Shown here piece after piece: positions 1 to 12,657 of a DNA stretch of 64,000 bases. Both the position numbers and the translations under genes were made by a program. Position 1 is the stretch's first letter. Each line of letters opens with the position of its first letter. The DNA lies in the NCBI GenBank assembly GCA_021773835.1, contig JAJFJQ010000052.1, forward strand, positions 1 through 64,000, written 5' to 3'. The notes under the pieces are model-generated. The model was not told where the DNA came from and searched no databases. It saw only the letters and a list, made by a program, of their open reading frames with translations. Origin of the DNA: Gammaproteobacteria bacterium. Its GTDB lineage: Bacteria > Pseudomonadota > Gammaproteobacteria > Ga0077536.

Positions 1-119
1 TCTAGGAAGTTAAATATCACTAAAATTAATAATTGCATTTCTTGACGCGGACACAACAATACCCCCGGTCGGGTTTTTTGTGGAGCCCGCTTCCGGTAAA
101 ATTGCCGCGATACTTGATA

Positions 120-148
120 GCCCGAGCAGGGTTTAGCCCTGCTCGGGC
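120..148. terminator. Perfect 12-bp hairpin upstream of dnaJ
   Basis: A GCCCGAGCAGGG arm (120-131) and its exact complement (137-148) flank a 5-nt loop. No T-run follows, so this is not a textbook intrinsic terminator. A weaker ACCC/GGGT stem followed by six T lies at 61-79. dnaK normally precedes dnaJ, so these structures may separate or attenuate dnaK-to-dnaJ readthrough. That role is inference, because dnaK is outside the window. Confidence 0.45.
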
Positions 149-182
149 TGAACTGTTAATGGGGTTGTAGAAAAACAAGACT

Positions 183-1313
183 ATGGCGAAGCGTGATTAC
201 TACGAGGTACTTGGGGTTGGTCGAGACGCCAGCGAAGCCGATCTTAAGAAGTCTTATCGCCGCTTGGCTATGAAGCACCATCCCGATCGCAATGAGGGAG
301 ATCTGGACTCGGAAGCCAAGTTTAAAGAAGCCAAGGAAGCATTCGAGGTTTTAAACGACCCACGCAAGCGTGCCGCCTACGATCAGTTTGGCCATGCCGG
401 GGTCGATTCGTCCGCGGGTGGTGGCGGTGGCGGCGCGGCCGGTTTTGGCGATATTTTTGATACCGTGTTCGGTGACATTTTTGGCAGCGGCGGCGGTCGT
501 GGCGGCAATCGGGCTTACCGCGGTAGCGATCTACGCTATGACCTGGCGTTGTCACTAGAAGATGCGGTACGCGGTACAGAAGTAAAGATCCGCGTACCGA
601 CGCTAATCGATTGCGAACCGTGCAAGGCTACCGGTAGCCGCACTGGGGCGCCGCCAAAATCTTGCGGCACCTGCGGGGGCGTTGGCCAGGTCCGCATGCA
701 ACAAGGCTTCTTCTCTGTGCAGCAACCGTGCCCACAATGCCGTGGCGCCGGCAGCACAGTAAGTGATCCTTGCAGTCCGTGTGGTGGTACCGGCAAAACA
801 CGGGGGCATAAAACGATCTCGGTGAAGGTACCCGCGGGGGTCGATAACGGCGACCGGATACGGTTGTCCGGCGAAGGGGAAGCAGGCCAAAGCGGTGGTC
901 CACCCGGCGACCTTTATGTCAACGTCGTGGTCGACGAGCATCCGATCTTCACACGTGAAGAGAACCATCTCTACTGCGAGGTGCCGATCGATTTTGTCAC
1001 GGCGGCCCTCGGCGGAGAACTTGAAGTACCGACCTTGAAGGGTCGTGTCCTCCTCAAAATTCCGAGTGAGACGCAAACCGGTAAGATGTTTCGCATGCGT
1101 GGTAAAGGCGTCAAAGGCGTACGTGGCGGCGGTGTTGGTGACCTGATCTGTCGGGTCGTTGTGGAAACGCCGATCAACCTCAATAAGAGTCAAAAGGACG
1201 CATTGCGCAGTTTTGGTGGATCATTGGCCGGCGAAGGTAAGAAGCACAGTCCGCGCGCGGATTCATGGCTCGATGGCGTTAAGAAGTTTTTCGAGGACAT
1301 GAAGTTCTCATAG
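183..1313 (+). CDS. dnaJ: Chaperone protein DnaJ (Hsp40)
   Basis: Cytoplasmic co-chaperone that delivers unfolded clients to DnaK and stimulates its ATPase. The 376 residues are the normal full length. Visible in order are the J domain (residues 1-70, with the HPD motif at 33-35), a Gly/Phe-rich linker with long glycine runs (about 73-115), a zinc region with four CxxC motifs (CEPC, CGTC, CPQC, CSPC, about 145-210), and the C-terminal substrate-binding domains. The first zinc repeat reads CxxCxATG instead of CxxCxGxG, a mild deviation. The ATG at 183 has only a weak ribosome binding site. It is followed 49 bp later by dapB, the common gammaproteobacterial order. Identification is firm. Confidence 0.98.
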   Translation: MAKRDYYEVLGVGRDASEADLKKSYRRLAMKHHPDRNEGDLDSEAKFKEAKEAFEVLNDPRKRAAYDQFGHAGVDSSAGGGGGGAAGFGDIFDTVFGDIFGSGGGRGGNRAYRGSDLRYDLALSLEDAVRGTEVKIRVPTLIDCEPCKATGSRTGAPPKSCGTCGGVGQVRMQQGFFSVQQPCPQCRGAGSTVSDPCSPCGGTGKTRGHKTISVKVPAGVDNGDRIRLSGEGEAGQSGGPPGDLYVNVVVDEHPIFTREENHLYCEVPIDFVTAALGGELEVPTLKGRVLLKIPSETQTGKMFRMRGKGVKGVRGGGVGDLICRVVVETPINLNKSQKDALRSFGGSLAGEGKKHSPRADSWLDGVKKFFEDMKFS

Positions 1314-1362
1314 AGCGTCGTTGCCAAACGCTCCGCAATTATGCAACGCAGAGGGGGCAGAC

Positions 1363-2172
1363 ATGGCCACCAGTACAAGAGTAGCAATCGCTGGCGCTGG
1401 CGGACGTATGGGTCGTACGTTGGTGGAGTTGATCCACGATCAGCCAAACGTCGTTTTGTGTGGTGGTTTTGACCACCCCGATTCTCCCGTTGTTGGTAGC
1501 GACCTCGGTCTTAATGCGGGCGTGGCTGAACTCGGTATGCGGATCGAATCAGACATCGCTGCGATCACAGAACAATACGATGTGCTGATCGATTTCACCC
1601 TGCCCGAGTCGACCATCGCGAACGTTGCATTCTGCCGCGAAGCACGCAAGCGCATGGTAATTGGGACAACCGGATTTGGCGATCGGCGTGCGGTGATCGA
1701 CGAGGCGGGAGCGGATATTGCCATCGTCTTTGCGCCTAATATGAGTGTTGGGGTGAACCTATGTTTCAAACTTACCGAACTTGCCGCAACCGCGCTCGGT
1801 GAGGATTTCGATGTTGAGATCATAGAAGCGCATCACCGCAACAAGGTCGACGCGCCGTCGGGAACAGCAGTAAGACTTGGCGAAATTGTTGCCGCAAGCT
1901 TAGACCGAGACCTAGCGACCGATGCAGTTTATGGACGCGAAGGACGGACGGGGATCCGCGAACGCAAAACTATCGGCTTTGAGACGATTCGTGCGGGCGA
2001 CATTGTCGGTGACCACACGGTGCTGTTCGGCGGGGTTGGTGAGCGCATCGAAATTACTCATCGAGCATCGAGTCGACTGACCTTCGCTGGCGGCGCGTTA
2101 CGTGCTGCGGCCTGGATAGTGAGTCGCGAAACCGGTGTCTACGATATGCAGGATGTCTTGAATTTACGCTAG
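1363..2172 (+). CDS. dapB: 4-hydroxy-tetrahydrodipicolinate reductase DapB
   Basis: Reduces the DapA product with NAD(P)H in the lysine/diaminopimelate pathway. The N-terminal nucleotide-binding motif GAGGRMGR is near residue 10. The catalytic segment EAHHRNKVDAPSGTA, with its His pair and Lys, lies at about residues 155-170. I chose the ATG at 1363 (269 residues) because GAGGGGG at 1351-1357 is a good ribosome binding site and the protein then begins where the family does. The longer TTG reading from 1321 adds 14 unlikely residues. It sits directly downstream of dnaJ. dapD, dapC and asd of the same pathway occur elsewhere in the window. Confidence 0.96.
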   Translation: MATSTRVAIAGAGGRMGRTLVELIHDQPNVVLCGGFDHPDSPVVGSDLGLNAGVAELGMRIESDIAAITEQYDVLIDFTLPESTIANVAFCREARKRMVIGTTGFGDRRAVIDEAGADIAIVFAPNMSVGVNLCFKLTELAATALGEDFDVEIIEAHHRNKVDAPSGTAVRLGEIVAASLDRDLATDAVYGREGRTGIRERKTIGFETIRAGDIVGDHTVLFGGVGERIEITHRASSRLTFAGGALRAAAWIVSRETGVYDMQDVLNLR

Positions 2173-2333
2173 CTAAACCCTTATATCGGGCCGCCGCCAC
2201 AGAGCAAAAGTTATACGAATTAAACACTTAAAATAGATTGAACCGAATGACTCTAGCTTCGTACCTACTGGGGTATGAAATGGCGTGAAACAACTCGATT
2301 TCTCCTAATGAGTGCAACGGATTCCGAATCTTC

Positions 2334-2945
2334 GTGAATCCACCTGCGAAATCTGCCGGCGTCCTTCCCACTACCGCGAAAGCGAAAGCGGAGGCGGAAC
2401 TCGAACAAATTGCGCAACTTAAGGCGGTGGCGGCGCAGGACCGCGATGCGTTTGACCGCATGTACCGCGACTACTACCCGCGGTTAATGGATTTCTTGGC
2501 GCGTATCGTCGGTCACGGCGGCTTAGCCGAAGAAGTGGTCAACGACACGATGTTCGTGGTTTGGACTCGCGCTAATACGTTTGCCGGCCGCTCGAAGGTA
2601 TCGACATGGATCTTTGGGATCGCCTATAAGCAAGCGATCAAGCGCCTTGAGCGAGAGGGCCGGCGACGGCACGAACGGTTGCCGGAAGACTGGGAATCGA
2701 CGTCGAACTCCATCAGCGTCGACAGTGATATCTCGACGCTTCAACTACAGGAAATGTTGGCCAAAGCGATACAAGGTCTTAGCGAAAATCACCGTAGTGT
2801 GGTCGAGTTGACTTACCAATTTGGCTACTCATACGGAGAAATTGCCGAAATCGTAGGATGTCCAATCAACACAGTGAAAACGCGAATGTTCCATGCTCGC
2901 GCGCAGCTACGACGAATATTGGAGGCACTCGCCAACCGCGTGTGA
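2334..2945 (+). CDS. ECF-family RNA polymerase sigma factor
   Basis: A 203-residue sigma-70 family protein with only the two conserved parts of extracytoplasmic-function sigmas. Region 2 (FDRMYRDYYPRLMDF through the VSTWIFGIAYKQA segment, about residues 42-105) binds core polymerase and the -10 element. Region 4 (about 145-200) contains the helix-turn-helix segment YGEIAEIVGCPINTVKTRM. An N-terminal extension of about 40 Ala/Lys/Glu-rich residues precedes region 2. The start is a GTG at 2334; a shorter start cannot be excluded. The next gene encodes a membrane anti-sigma factor and overlaps or nearly abuts it. The signal sensed and the regulon are unknown. Confidence 0.93.
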   Translation: MNPPAKSAGVLPTTAKAKAEAELEQIAQLKAVAAQDRDAFDRMYRDYYPRLMDFLARIVGHGGLAEEVVNDTMFVVWTRANTFAGRSKVSTWIFGIAYKQAIKRLEREGRRRHERLPEDWESTSNSISVDSDISTLQLQEMLAKAIQGLSENHRSVVELTYQFGYSYGEIAEIVGCPINTVKTRMFHARAQLRRILEALANRV

Positions 2946-2956
2946 CCCTTGGGAAT

Positions 2957-3655
2957 ATGAATAGAAAGTTTCACAACGGCGTTGCTGCACTCGGGGCTGA
3001 ACATGATCGTGTCTTCGCAAATCTACCTTGGCTCGTCAACGAAACTTTAGCCGACGAAGAGCAATTAGAAGCGACGTCACATATATCCTGTTGCTTGGTG
3101 TGTCGGCGAGAATTGGTCGCTTTAAATGCGTTGCGAGAAACTGTGGCGTCACGGACAGCCGAACCGCGATGTGAGGCAGCGCTAGATCGCTTGCATGAGC
3201 GAATAAATGAACGCGCCTGTGTGCGGCGGATCGTGCCGTGGGCAGCGGCAGCGGTATTGGTGCTGGTTCTCGGACTAACCGGCGTCGTCGCGTTCAACGC
3301 GGGGGTGATGAGTTCTAGCCATAATAAGGCAGCGTTAGCACCTGGCGCTGCGTCGGTTAATAAGGTCGTTGATGATGCCACCGCAGACCTGCCGGTGATG
3401 ATGCCGGACGATGACCCACCACAGGTGCCATTTGAGCAAAGCCTGGTAGCGCATGATGCGGGCAATCGGAATGCCGAAACTAGAATTAGGAATAATCGCC
3501 TGGCGGTGCCGCCCGCTCGGGGTAATCACAAATTCGTACCGCTGTGGCATATCCGAAAAACGGGCCTGCATAGTTCTGCACCGAATTCCAGCGAGGCGCA
3601 GGTGATCTTTTTCGAACCGGTACTGTCGCGTGACGCGCCTGCTAAAAAGGATTGA
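2957..3655 (+). CDS. Membrane-bound zinc-finger anti-sigma factor
   Basis: About 232 residues. The N-terminal cytoplasmic part carries H-x3-C-x2-C (HISCCLVC, about residues 43-50), the signature of zinc-binding anti-sigma (ZAS) domains that clamp ECF sigmas. A single transmembrane segment follows (WAAAAVLVLVLGLTGVVAF, about 94-112), then a periplasmic tail of about 110 residues with no recognised domain. The ATG at 2957 is my preferred start. A GTG at 2942 would overlap the sigma stop as GTGA and imply translational coupling. Membership follows from motif, topology and position behind the sigma gene. The periplasmic input is unknown. Confidence 0.87.
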   Translation: MNRKFHNGVAALGAEHDRVFANLPWLVNETLADEEQLEATSHISCCLVCRRELVALNALRETVASRTAEPRCEAALDRLHERINERACVRRIVPWAAAAVLVLVLGLTGVVAFNAGVMSSSHNKAALAPGAASVNKVVDDATADLPVMMPDDDPPQVPFEQSLVAHDAGNRNAETRIRNNRLAVPPARGNHKFVPLWHIRKTGLHSSAPNSSEAQVIFFEPVLSRDAPAKKD

Positions 3656-3842
3656 CAGGCGAACGTCGAATATCTGAGTAAATACCGTGCTGACACAGCC
3701 CAGGGCTCAAGCGATAGATCTATACATCGGATCCGATCGTTGCTATCGTTTCGCGTCAAATACCGCCGTCCATATACAACAATAATCGATCCCGCAGATT
3801 GGCGGCCATTGCAACCGCGTTTGAAGAGACACGACTGCGACC

Positions 3843-4823
3843 ATGAATAGATTGCGTGCAGCTGTCATAGGCATCGGCTATCTCGGCAATTTTCACGTCC
3901 AAAAATACTTGAGCCTGCCGGATGTCGAGGTGGTCGGCCTGGTCGAAACAGACCCTGGGCGTCGCGCGGACATTGCCGAAAAATACGACCTTCCGACCTA
4001 TGCCGATCACCGCGAAATCGTCGATTTGGTCGACCTCGTATCCATCGTGGTGCCACCCGATCGGCATTTCGAACTCGCACGCGATTTTCTGATGGCCGGT
4101 GTGCATGTGTTGGTTGAGAAGCCGGTGACAGAGACCGTCGCGCAAGCGGAAGAACTGATAGCGCTGGCTTCAGCGCATGCCTGTTTGTTTCAAGTTGGAC
4201 ATTTAGAACGTTTCAACCCGGCGGTTATTGCGTTGCGCGAACGGGTAACGAATCCACAGTTTATCGGCGCCCAACGTTTTGCGCCTTATAAGGCGCGTGG
4301 GACCGAAGTGGACGTTGTGCTCGATTTGATGATCCACGACATCGATATCGTCTTAAGCTTGGTAGGTTCGGAACTCATCAGTATTTCCTCATCGGGCCAG
4401 TCGGTTGTAACCGGCGACATCGATATGGCCAATGCCCGCCTCGAATTCGACGACGGTTGCATTGCCGAACTGGCCGCGAGCCGCGCCAGTCAGGACCAAG
4501 TTCGCGCAATGACTATTCGCCAACCGGATTCCTACATATCCGTAGATTATATGAATCACATGCTCCTGATCGGCGAGATCGACGAGCAAGGCCATGCCGA
4601 TGAGCACAAGGAAGTCTCTTTCGAGACGCACAAATTGTCTGGGACCGACGTGTTGATGGATGAGATCCGATCCTTCGTAGGTGCGGTGAGTGAAGGACTA
4701 CGGCCGGAAGTAACCGGCGAAGATGGCAAACGTGCCCTCGAAGTGGCAGTCGAGATTTCGCGCCGGATCAATGAGAAAAACGGCGCTAAACCGGCGCGGC
4801 TTAGCGACCGACCGCTGGCCTAA
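3843..4823 (+). CDS. Gfo/Idh/MocA-family NAD(P)-dependent oxidoreductase
   Basis: A 326-residue sugar-dehydrogenase-like protein. The Rossmann fold begins at residue 6 with the dinucleotide-binding AVIGIGYLGNFH. The family EKP motif (VHVLVEKPVTETV) lies near residue 92, and the predicted C-terminal catalytic/oligomerisation domain contains DLMIHDIDIVL. UDP-N-acetylglucosamine 3-dehydrogenase (GnnA-type) is one plausible specific role for such proteins in gammaproteobacteria, but no aminotransferase or acyltransferase partner is nearby, so the substrate stays open. It stands between the sigma/anti-sigma pair and carA, with its own 187-bp upstream gap. Confidence 0.85.
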   Translation: MNRLRAAVIGIGYLGNFHVQKYLSLPDVEVVGLVETDPGRRADIAEKYDLPTYADHREIVDLVDLVSIVVPPDRHFELARDFLMAGVHVLVEKPVTETVAQAEELIALASAHACLFQVGHLERFNPAVIALRERVTNPQFIGAQRFAPYKARGTEVDVVLDLMIHDIDIVLSLVGSELISISSSGQSVVTGDIDMANARLEFDDGCIAELAASRASQDQVRAMTIRQPDSYISVDYMNHMLLIGEIDEQGHADEHKEVSFETHKLSGTDVLMDEIRSFVGAVSEGLRPEVTGEDGKRALEVAVEISRRINEKNGAKPARLSDRPLA

Positions 4824-4887
4824 GAGATAGCGCCCCCGGATCCCGAACAAACGCACCGCCACCCTTTCGTAGGACGCGGCGCTCACG

Positions 4888-4893
4888 TATAAT
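4888..4893 (+). promoter_or_regulatory. Candidate -10 box upstream of carA
   Basis: A perfect TATAAT lies in the 145-bp gap between the oxidoreductase gene and carA, 75 bp ahead of the carA start. The hexamer 17 bp upstream (TTTCGT) is a poor -35 match, so this is only a candidate for a carAB promoter. I saw no clear ArgR or PurR operator by eye. Confidence 0.35.
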
Positions 4894-4968
4894 CGCGGCC
4901 ACTTCGTTAGCGGGATCATGCGCAGGGCGACTCCGCGTTTTCCCGTCCCTATTTAGGCAAATAAATCT

Positions 4969-6105
4969 GTGTCTGAAACTGCGATTTTGGCCCTGGCCGA
5001 CGGCAGCATCTATCCCGGGCGCGCGATCGGTGCGCGCGGATCAACCGTTGGTGAGGTTGTCTTTAATACCGCGATGACGGGTTATCAAGAGATCCTCACC
5101 GATCCGTCCTACAGCCACCAGCTTGTTACCCTGACCTATCCCCATATCGGGAACGTCGGTACGAACCCGCTCGACTGCGAGAGCGAGCGTGTCTATGCGG
5201 ACGGATTGATCATCCGTGATTGCTCAATTGTTACCAGTAATTTTCGCGCAACCGGCACATTGGCTGAGTATCTATCGGCGAACGACGTTGTCGCGATAGC
5301 GGATATCGATACGCGAAAATTAACCCGCCATTTGCGCAACCAGGGCGCTCAGAATGGCTGCATAATCGCCGGCAATGATCTCGATGCCGAGCAAGCGGTC
5401 AATCAAGCGCGCGCCTTCGCCGGACTTAAAGGGTCAGATCTGGCGAAAGTCGTCTCTACCCAAAGCGCCTATCACTGGTCACACGGGATCTGGGAGTTGG
5501 CCTCCAATAGCCACCGACATTTGTCCGGAGAACGCCGTCGACGGGTCGTGGCCTACGACTTCGGTGTTAAGCACAATATCCTGCGCTTATTGGCCGAGCG
5601 TGATTGCGAGCTTGAAGTCGTTCCGGCCAAGACGTCCGCTGCAGATGTCCTGGCGCGTGATCCAGACGGTGTATTTTTGTCCAATGGCCCGGGCGACCCC
5701 GAGCCATGCGATTACGCCATCGCCGCGATAGAGGAGATCCTCAAGGCGCGGGTACCGACGTTTGGCATTTGCCTCGGCCACCAACTGCTGGCACTCGCTT
5801 GCGGCGCGCGCACCGAGAAAATGAAATTTGGTCATCACGGTGCAAACCACCCAGTACAAGACCTGCGATCGAAGCAGGTATTAATCACCAGTCAAAATCA
5901 TGGTTTTGCCGTTGACGAAAAAAGTCTGCCGGATGGTGTGATAGCGACGCACCGCTCGCTGTTCGACGATAGTTTGCAAGGGATCGAGTGCCGCGACGCG
6001 CCCGCATTCGGTTTTCAGGGTCATCCTGAAGCAAGCCCTGGCCCACACGATATTAGCCCGTTGTTTGACCGCTTTATGTCACTGATCGATACCTATCGCG
6101 CATAG
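4969..6105 (+). CDS. carA: Carbamoyl-phosphate synthase small subunit
   Basis: The glutaminase subunit that releases ammonia from glutamine for CarB, feeding arginine and pyrimidine synthesis. The 378 residues match the usual length. The N-terminal CPSase small-chain domain contains the [20 protein letters not shown] block. The C-terminal class I glutamine amidotransferase domain has its nucleophile Cys268 in FGICLGHQ, with His352 and Glu354 in GHPEASPGP completing the triad. The start is a GTG at 4969 followed by [11 protein letters not shown], typical of the family. carB begins 4 bp after the stop, so the two are surely cotranscribed. Confidence 0.97.
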   Translation: MSETAILALADGSIYPGRAIGARGSTVGEVVFNTAMTGYQEILTDPSYSHQLVTLTYPHIGNVGTNPLDCESERVYADGLIIRDCSIVTSNFRATGTLAEYLSANDVVAIADIDTRKLTRHLRNQGAQNGCIIAGNDLDAEQAVNQARAFAGLKGSDLAKVVSTQSAYHWSHGIWELASNSHRHLSGERRRRVVAYDFGVKHNILRLLAERDCELEVVPAKTSAADVLARDPDGVFLSNGPGDPEPCDYAIAAIEEILKARVPTFGICLGHQLLALACGARTEKMKFGHHGANHPVQDLRSKQVLITSQNHGFAVDEKSLPDGVIATHRSLFDDSLQGIECRDAPAFGFQGHPEASPGPHDISPLFDRFMSLIDTYRA

Positions 6106-6109
6106 CCTT

Positions 6110-9314
<3,205 letters not shown>

Positions 9315-9322
<8 letters not shown>

Positions 9323-9791
9323 AGCGCCGATGACATTGGAGGGTGCGGAGCGCTTGCGCGAGGAATTGCACCAATTGAAAACCGTCGATCGACCACGTAT
9401 CTCGGCGGCGATCGCAGAAGCGCGCGCGCATGGCGATTTGAAGGAAAATGCTGAGTACCACGCCGCGCGTGAACAGCAAAGCTTCACAGAAGGCCGTATT
9501 CAGGATATCGACGGAAAATTATCGAACGCTCAAATTATCGATGTGACAAAGATCGATGCCCAAGGCAAGGTCATATTCGGTGCAACAGTAGATCTGCTCA
9601 ATCTTGCGACGGAGGAGGAGGTTACCTACAAAATCGTTGGGGAGGATGAGGCGGATATCAAGGCCGGAAAAGTATCATTCGGGTCGCCGGTTGCTCGCGC
9701 ATTGATCGGGAAACAAAGTGGTGACGAAGTCAATGTACAGGCACCCGGCGGTGACATTGAATATGAGATTATTGATATCCGATACATCTAA
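9315..9791 (+). CDS. greA: Transcription elongation factor GreA
   Basis: Rescues backtracked RNA polymerase by stimulating transcript cleavage. The N-terminal coiled-coil finger (about residues 8-75) carries the acidic-tip region around [16 protein letters not shown]. The C-terminal domain contains [12 protein letters not shown] and ends [11 protein letters not shown] chose the ATG at 9315: it gives exactly 158 residues, the usual GreA length, and GAGGAG at 9302-9307 is well placed. The gene therefore overlaps the carB end by 8 bp, which suggests coupling to carAB. The longer reading from 9300 is unnecessary. Confidence 0.97.
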
Positions 9792-9893
9792 TCGATCGGA
9801 TATTCAACGCCGGGCCGCGATTGGAGCCATCGCAAACAGACGTACCACAATCACCGACGCCCGTGCCCGCCGTAGTGCGACGACCTGCGTCTA

Positions 9894-10517
9894 ATGGCTT
9901 CGCGTCGATCGACCAGCAAGCAGTGGTTGCGTCGGCAGACCGCAGATCCCTATGTAAAACAACGTGATCGAGACGGCTATCGCTCACGTGCCGCGTTCAA
10001 GCTTAAAGAGATCCTCAAACGCGACCGATTAATCCGTAACGGAAGTTTCGTGCTCGATTTGGGTGCGAGCCCGGGGGGCTGGTCGCAGGTAGCGGCCGCC
10101 ATGGCTGGACCACAAGGAAAGGTCGTTGCGGTCGATTTGTTGCCAATGGAGCCGATCAATGGCGTACATTTCATTAACGGCGATTGCCGAGATCCAGACA
10201 CATTCGACAAAATTAGCGCCGAATTCGGCGAACGCCGCGCCGACCTTGTAATATCTGATATAGCCCCCAATATTACTGGGATACGGGATGTCGATGAGGC
10301 AAATTTTCTGGAGTTGGCGGATTTCGTCAGTGACATATCGAACCGCATGCTCGCCGCCGATGGCACGATGGTGATCAAGTTATTTCAATTTCCCGGAACC
10401 GATAGTTATATAGCGGAACTAAAGAAATCCTACGCCTCGATTTCCAGACGCAAACCTGAGTCGTCGCGCCGCGAGTCACGAGAATTATATGTCGTGGCAA
10501 AAGGATTTGGTATATAG
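9894..10517 (+). CDS. rlmE: 23S rRNA (uridine-2'-O)-methyltransferase RlmE (FtsJ/RrmJ)
   Basis: A heat-shock-linked methyltransferase that modifies U2552 in the ribosomal A-site. At 207 residues it is the normal length. Motifs visible are the SAM-binding DLGASPGGWSQVA (about 53-65) and the K-D-K-E catalytic set: Lys in RAAFKLKEI, Asp in VISDIAPN, Lys in MVIKLFQ, Glu in SRESRELYVVAKGF. In relatives the small RNA-binding gene yhbY often lies divergently between greA and rlmE. Here that 102-bp space is empty. ftsH follows after 43 bp in the usual order. Confidence 0.96.
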   Translation: MASRRSTSKQWLRRQTADPYVKQRDRDGYRSRAAFKLKEILKRDRLIRNGSFVLDLGASPGGWSQVAAAMAGPQGKVVAVDLLPMEPINGVHFINGDCRDPDTFDKISAEFGERRADLVISDIAPNITGIRDVDEANFLELADFVSDISNRMLAADGTMVIKLFQFPGTDSYIAELKKSYASISRRKPESSRRESRELYVVAKGFGI

Positions 10518-10560
10518 TTGATTGTATGAGCTTTTTTGAATACGGGATGAACCGGAGCAA

Positions 10561-12501
10561 GTGAACGATATGGCACGAAATATGGTCTTGTGGGTGGTAA
10601 TCGCACTCGTGTTGATGCTTGTCTTCCAAAACTTCACCCCGAAGCATGGCACCACGCAGGAATTGGAATATTCCGATTTCGTCAAAGAGGTTAAATCTGG
10701 ACGGGTTGCGAAAGTGACCCTTGATGGACAGACCATCGAACTCGAGACCCACGATGGCGTGCGATTGTTCTCCTACAGCCCAGAATCCGACAACGGACCG
10801 ATGATCGGTATGTTGCTCGAAAACAATGTCCGCATTGTCGCCCAGCCCCCGGATCGACAGGGGATATTGATGCAGATCTTCATATCCTGGTTCCCCTTCC
10901 TGCTCCTAATCGCGGTATGGATCTATTTGATGCGGCAAATGCAAGGCGGCGGCAACGGCCGCGGCGCACTTTCGTTTGGTAAGAGTCGCGCCCGTATGTT
11001 GGGCGAGGATCAGATCCGGGTAACCTTCAATGATGTTGCTGGAGTCGACGAAGCCAAAGAAGAAGTTAAGGAACTCGTCGACTTCCTATCCGACCCCGGG
11101 AAGTTTCAAAAACTCGGCGGCAAGATCCCGCGCGGCGTGCTGATGGTCGGCTCTCCGGGAACTGGTAAGACCTTGCTTGCGCGAGCGATCGCTGGCGAGG
11201 CCAAAGTGCCGTTTTTTACGATATCGGGGTCGGATTTTGTCGAAATGTTCGTCGGCGTCGGTGCTTCACGGGTACGCGACATGTTCGAACAAGCGAAGAA
11301 GCACTCGCCGTGCATTATTTTCATTGATGAGATAGACGCCGTTGGGCGGCATCGCGGTGCTGGTGTGGGTGGCGGGCATGACGAACGCGAACAAACGCTG
11401 AATCAACTCCTGGTCGAAATGGACGGCTTCGATGGTAACGAAGGAGTCATTGTGATTGCTGCGACCAACCGACCGGACGTACTCGACCCTGCGCTGTTGC
11501 GCCCAGGTCGCTTTGACCGGCAAGTCGTCGTGCCGTTACCGGATATCCGAGGCCGCGAACAGATCTTAAAAGTCCATATGCGCAAGGTACCCATCGATGA
11601 CAACGTGAGACCGAGCCTGTTAGCGCGTGGCACGCCTGGGTTTTCCGGTGCGGATTTAGCTAACCTCGTCAACGAAGCGGCATTATTTGCGGCACGCGGC
11701 GACAAGCGCTTGGTCGACATGGAAGAATTCGAAAAGGCCAAAGATAAGATCATGATGGGCACGGAGCGACGCTCAATGGTGATGAGCGAAAGCGAGAAAA
11801 AGCTGACCGCTTATCACGAAGCCGGTCACGCAATTGTTGGCCGTAAAGTGCCGTCGCACGACCCAGTCTACAAGGTATCGATAATTCCCCGCGGACGCGC
11901 CCTCGGGATCACGATGTTTCTACCGGAGGAAGATCGCCTGAGCTACTCGCGCGAGCGCTTGGAAAGTTCGATCTCAAGCCTTTTCGGTGGCCGGATCGCC
12001 GAGGAACTCATTTTCGGTCAGGATTCGGTCACCACCGGGGCCTCGAACGACATCGAGCGCGCAACGGAAATCGCGCGCAACATGGTGACGAAGTGGGGAT
12101 TATCGCGAGAGCTGGGGCCCATGAGCTACAGCGAAGATGACGGCGAAGTCTTTCTTGGACATTCGGTAACGCAGCACAAGTCCGTATCAGACGAAACGGC
12201 CCACAAGATCGACGAAGAAGTCCGGTCAATCGTAGACCGAAATTACGAGCGTGCGAACTCGATCCTCACCGAAAATTTGGAGAAGCTGCACCTGATGGCG
12301 AAGGCGTTGATCAAATTCGAAACCATCGATAGCGACCAAATCGACGACATCATGGCAGGGAAGGAGCCGCGCGTGCCAAGTGATTGGATGGATGATGATA
12401 GCGGGGGACCGCCGTTGCCTGCGACGGAGGACGCCGAGGAACCGAAATCCGATACTACGATTGGCGGCCCGGCGAGTTCACACCAACGATCACGATTCTG
12501 A
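10561..12501 (+). CDS. ftsH: ATP-dependent zinc metalloprotease FtsH
   Basis: A membrane-anchored AAA+ protease that degrades misfolded membrane proteins and regulators such as LpxC and sigma-32. At 646 residues it is full length. Two transmembrane segments (about 7-23 and 103-122) flank the periplasmic domain. The AAA module has Walker A GSPGTGKT, Walker [12 protein letters not shown], and the second region of homology around [17 protein letters not shown]. The protease active site is HEAGH, near residue 420. The GTG at 10561 gives MNDMARN; an in-frame ATG at 10570 also matches known FtsH starts and is better spaced from GGAG at 10555-10558. folP, often between ftsH and glmM, is absent here. 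Confidence 0.98.
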   Translation: MNDMARNMVLWVVIALVLMLVFQNFTPKHGTTQELEYSDFVKEVKSGRVAKVTLDGQTIELETHDGVRLFSYSPESDNGPMIGMLLENNVRIVAQPPDRQGILMQIFISWFPFLLLIAVWIYLMRQMQGGGNGRGALSFGKSRARMLGEDQIRVTFNDVAGVDEAKEEVKELVDFLSDPGKFQKLGGKIPRGVLMVGSPGTGKTLLARAIAGEAKVPFFTISGSDFVEMFVGVGASRVRDMFEQAKKHSPCIIFIDEIDAVGRHRGAGVGGGHDEREQTLNQLLVEMDGFDGNEGVIVIAATNRPDVLDPALLRPGRFDRQVVVPLPDIRGREQILKVHMRKVPIDDNVRPSLLARGTPGFSGADLANLVNEAALFAARGDKRLVDMEEFEKAKDKIMMGTERRSMVMSESEKKLTAYHEAGHAIVGRKVPSHDPVYKVSIIPRGRALGITMFLPEEDRLSYSRERLESSISSLFGGRIAEELIFGQDSVTTGASNDIERATEIARNMVTKWGLSRELGPMSYSEDDGEVFLGHSVTQHKSVSDETAHKIDEEVRSIVDRNYERANSILTENLEKLHLMAKALIKFETIDSDQIDDIMAGKEPRVPSDWMDDDSGGPPLPATEDAEEPKSDTTIGGPASSHQRSRF

Positions 12502-12657
12502 CGTCACCGAGTCACGCGAAACGCAAAAAAAAACAGAATAATAATATTTATTCATTGCGGTTCGTTAACTACTGTTACCGCCTGAACTACGTCCCGGTTC
12601 GTTGTGGCTATGAGACGTAAGCTCCAAGGCTTGGGGTTCAAAAATTAAGGGCAGACT

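Noticed and set aside
603-1193. 196-codon minus-strand frame over dnaJ
   Set aside because: It lies wholly opposite a certain gene, has no domain, and arises from GC-rich codon composition.
11140-11170. FtsH Walker A reading GSPGTGKT instead of GPPGTGKT
   Set aside because: The lysine/threonine core is intact, and Ser at this position is an ordinary variant, not a defect.
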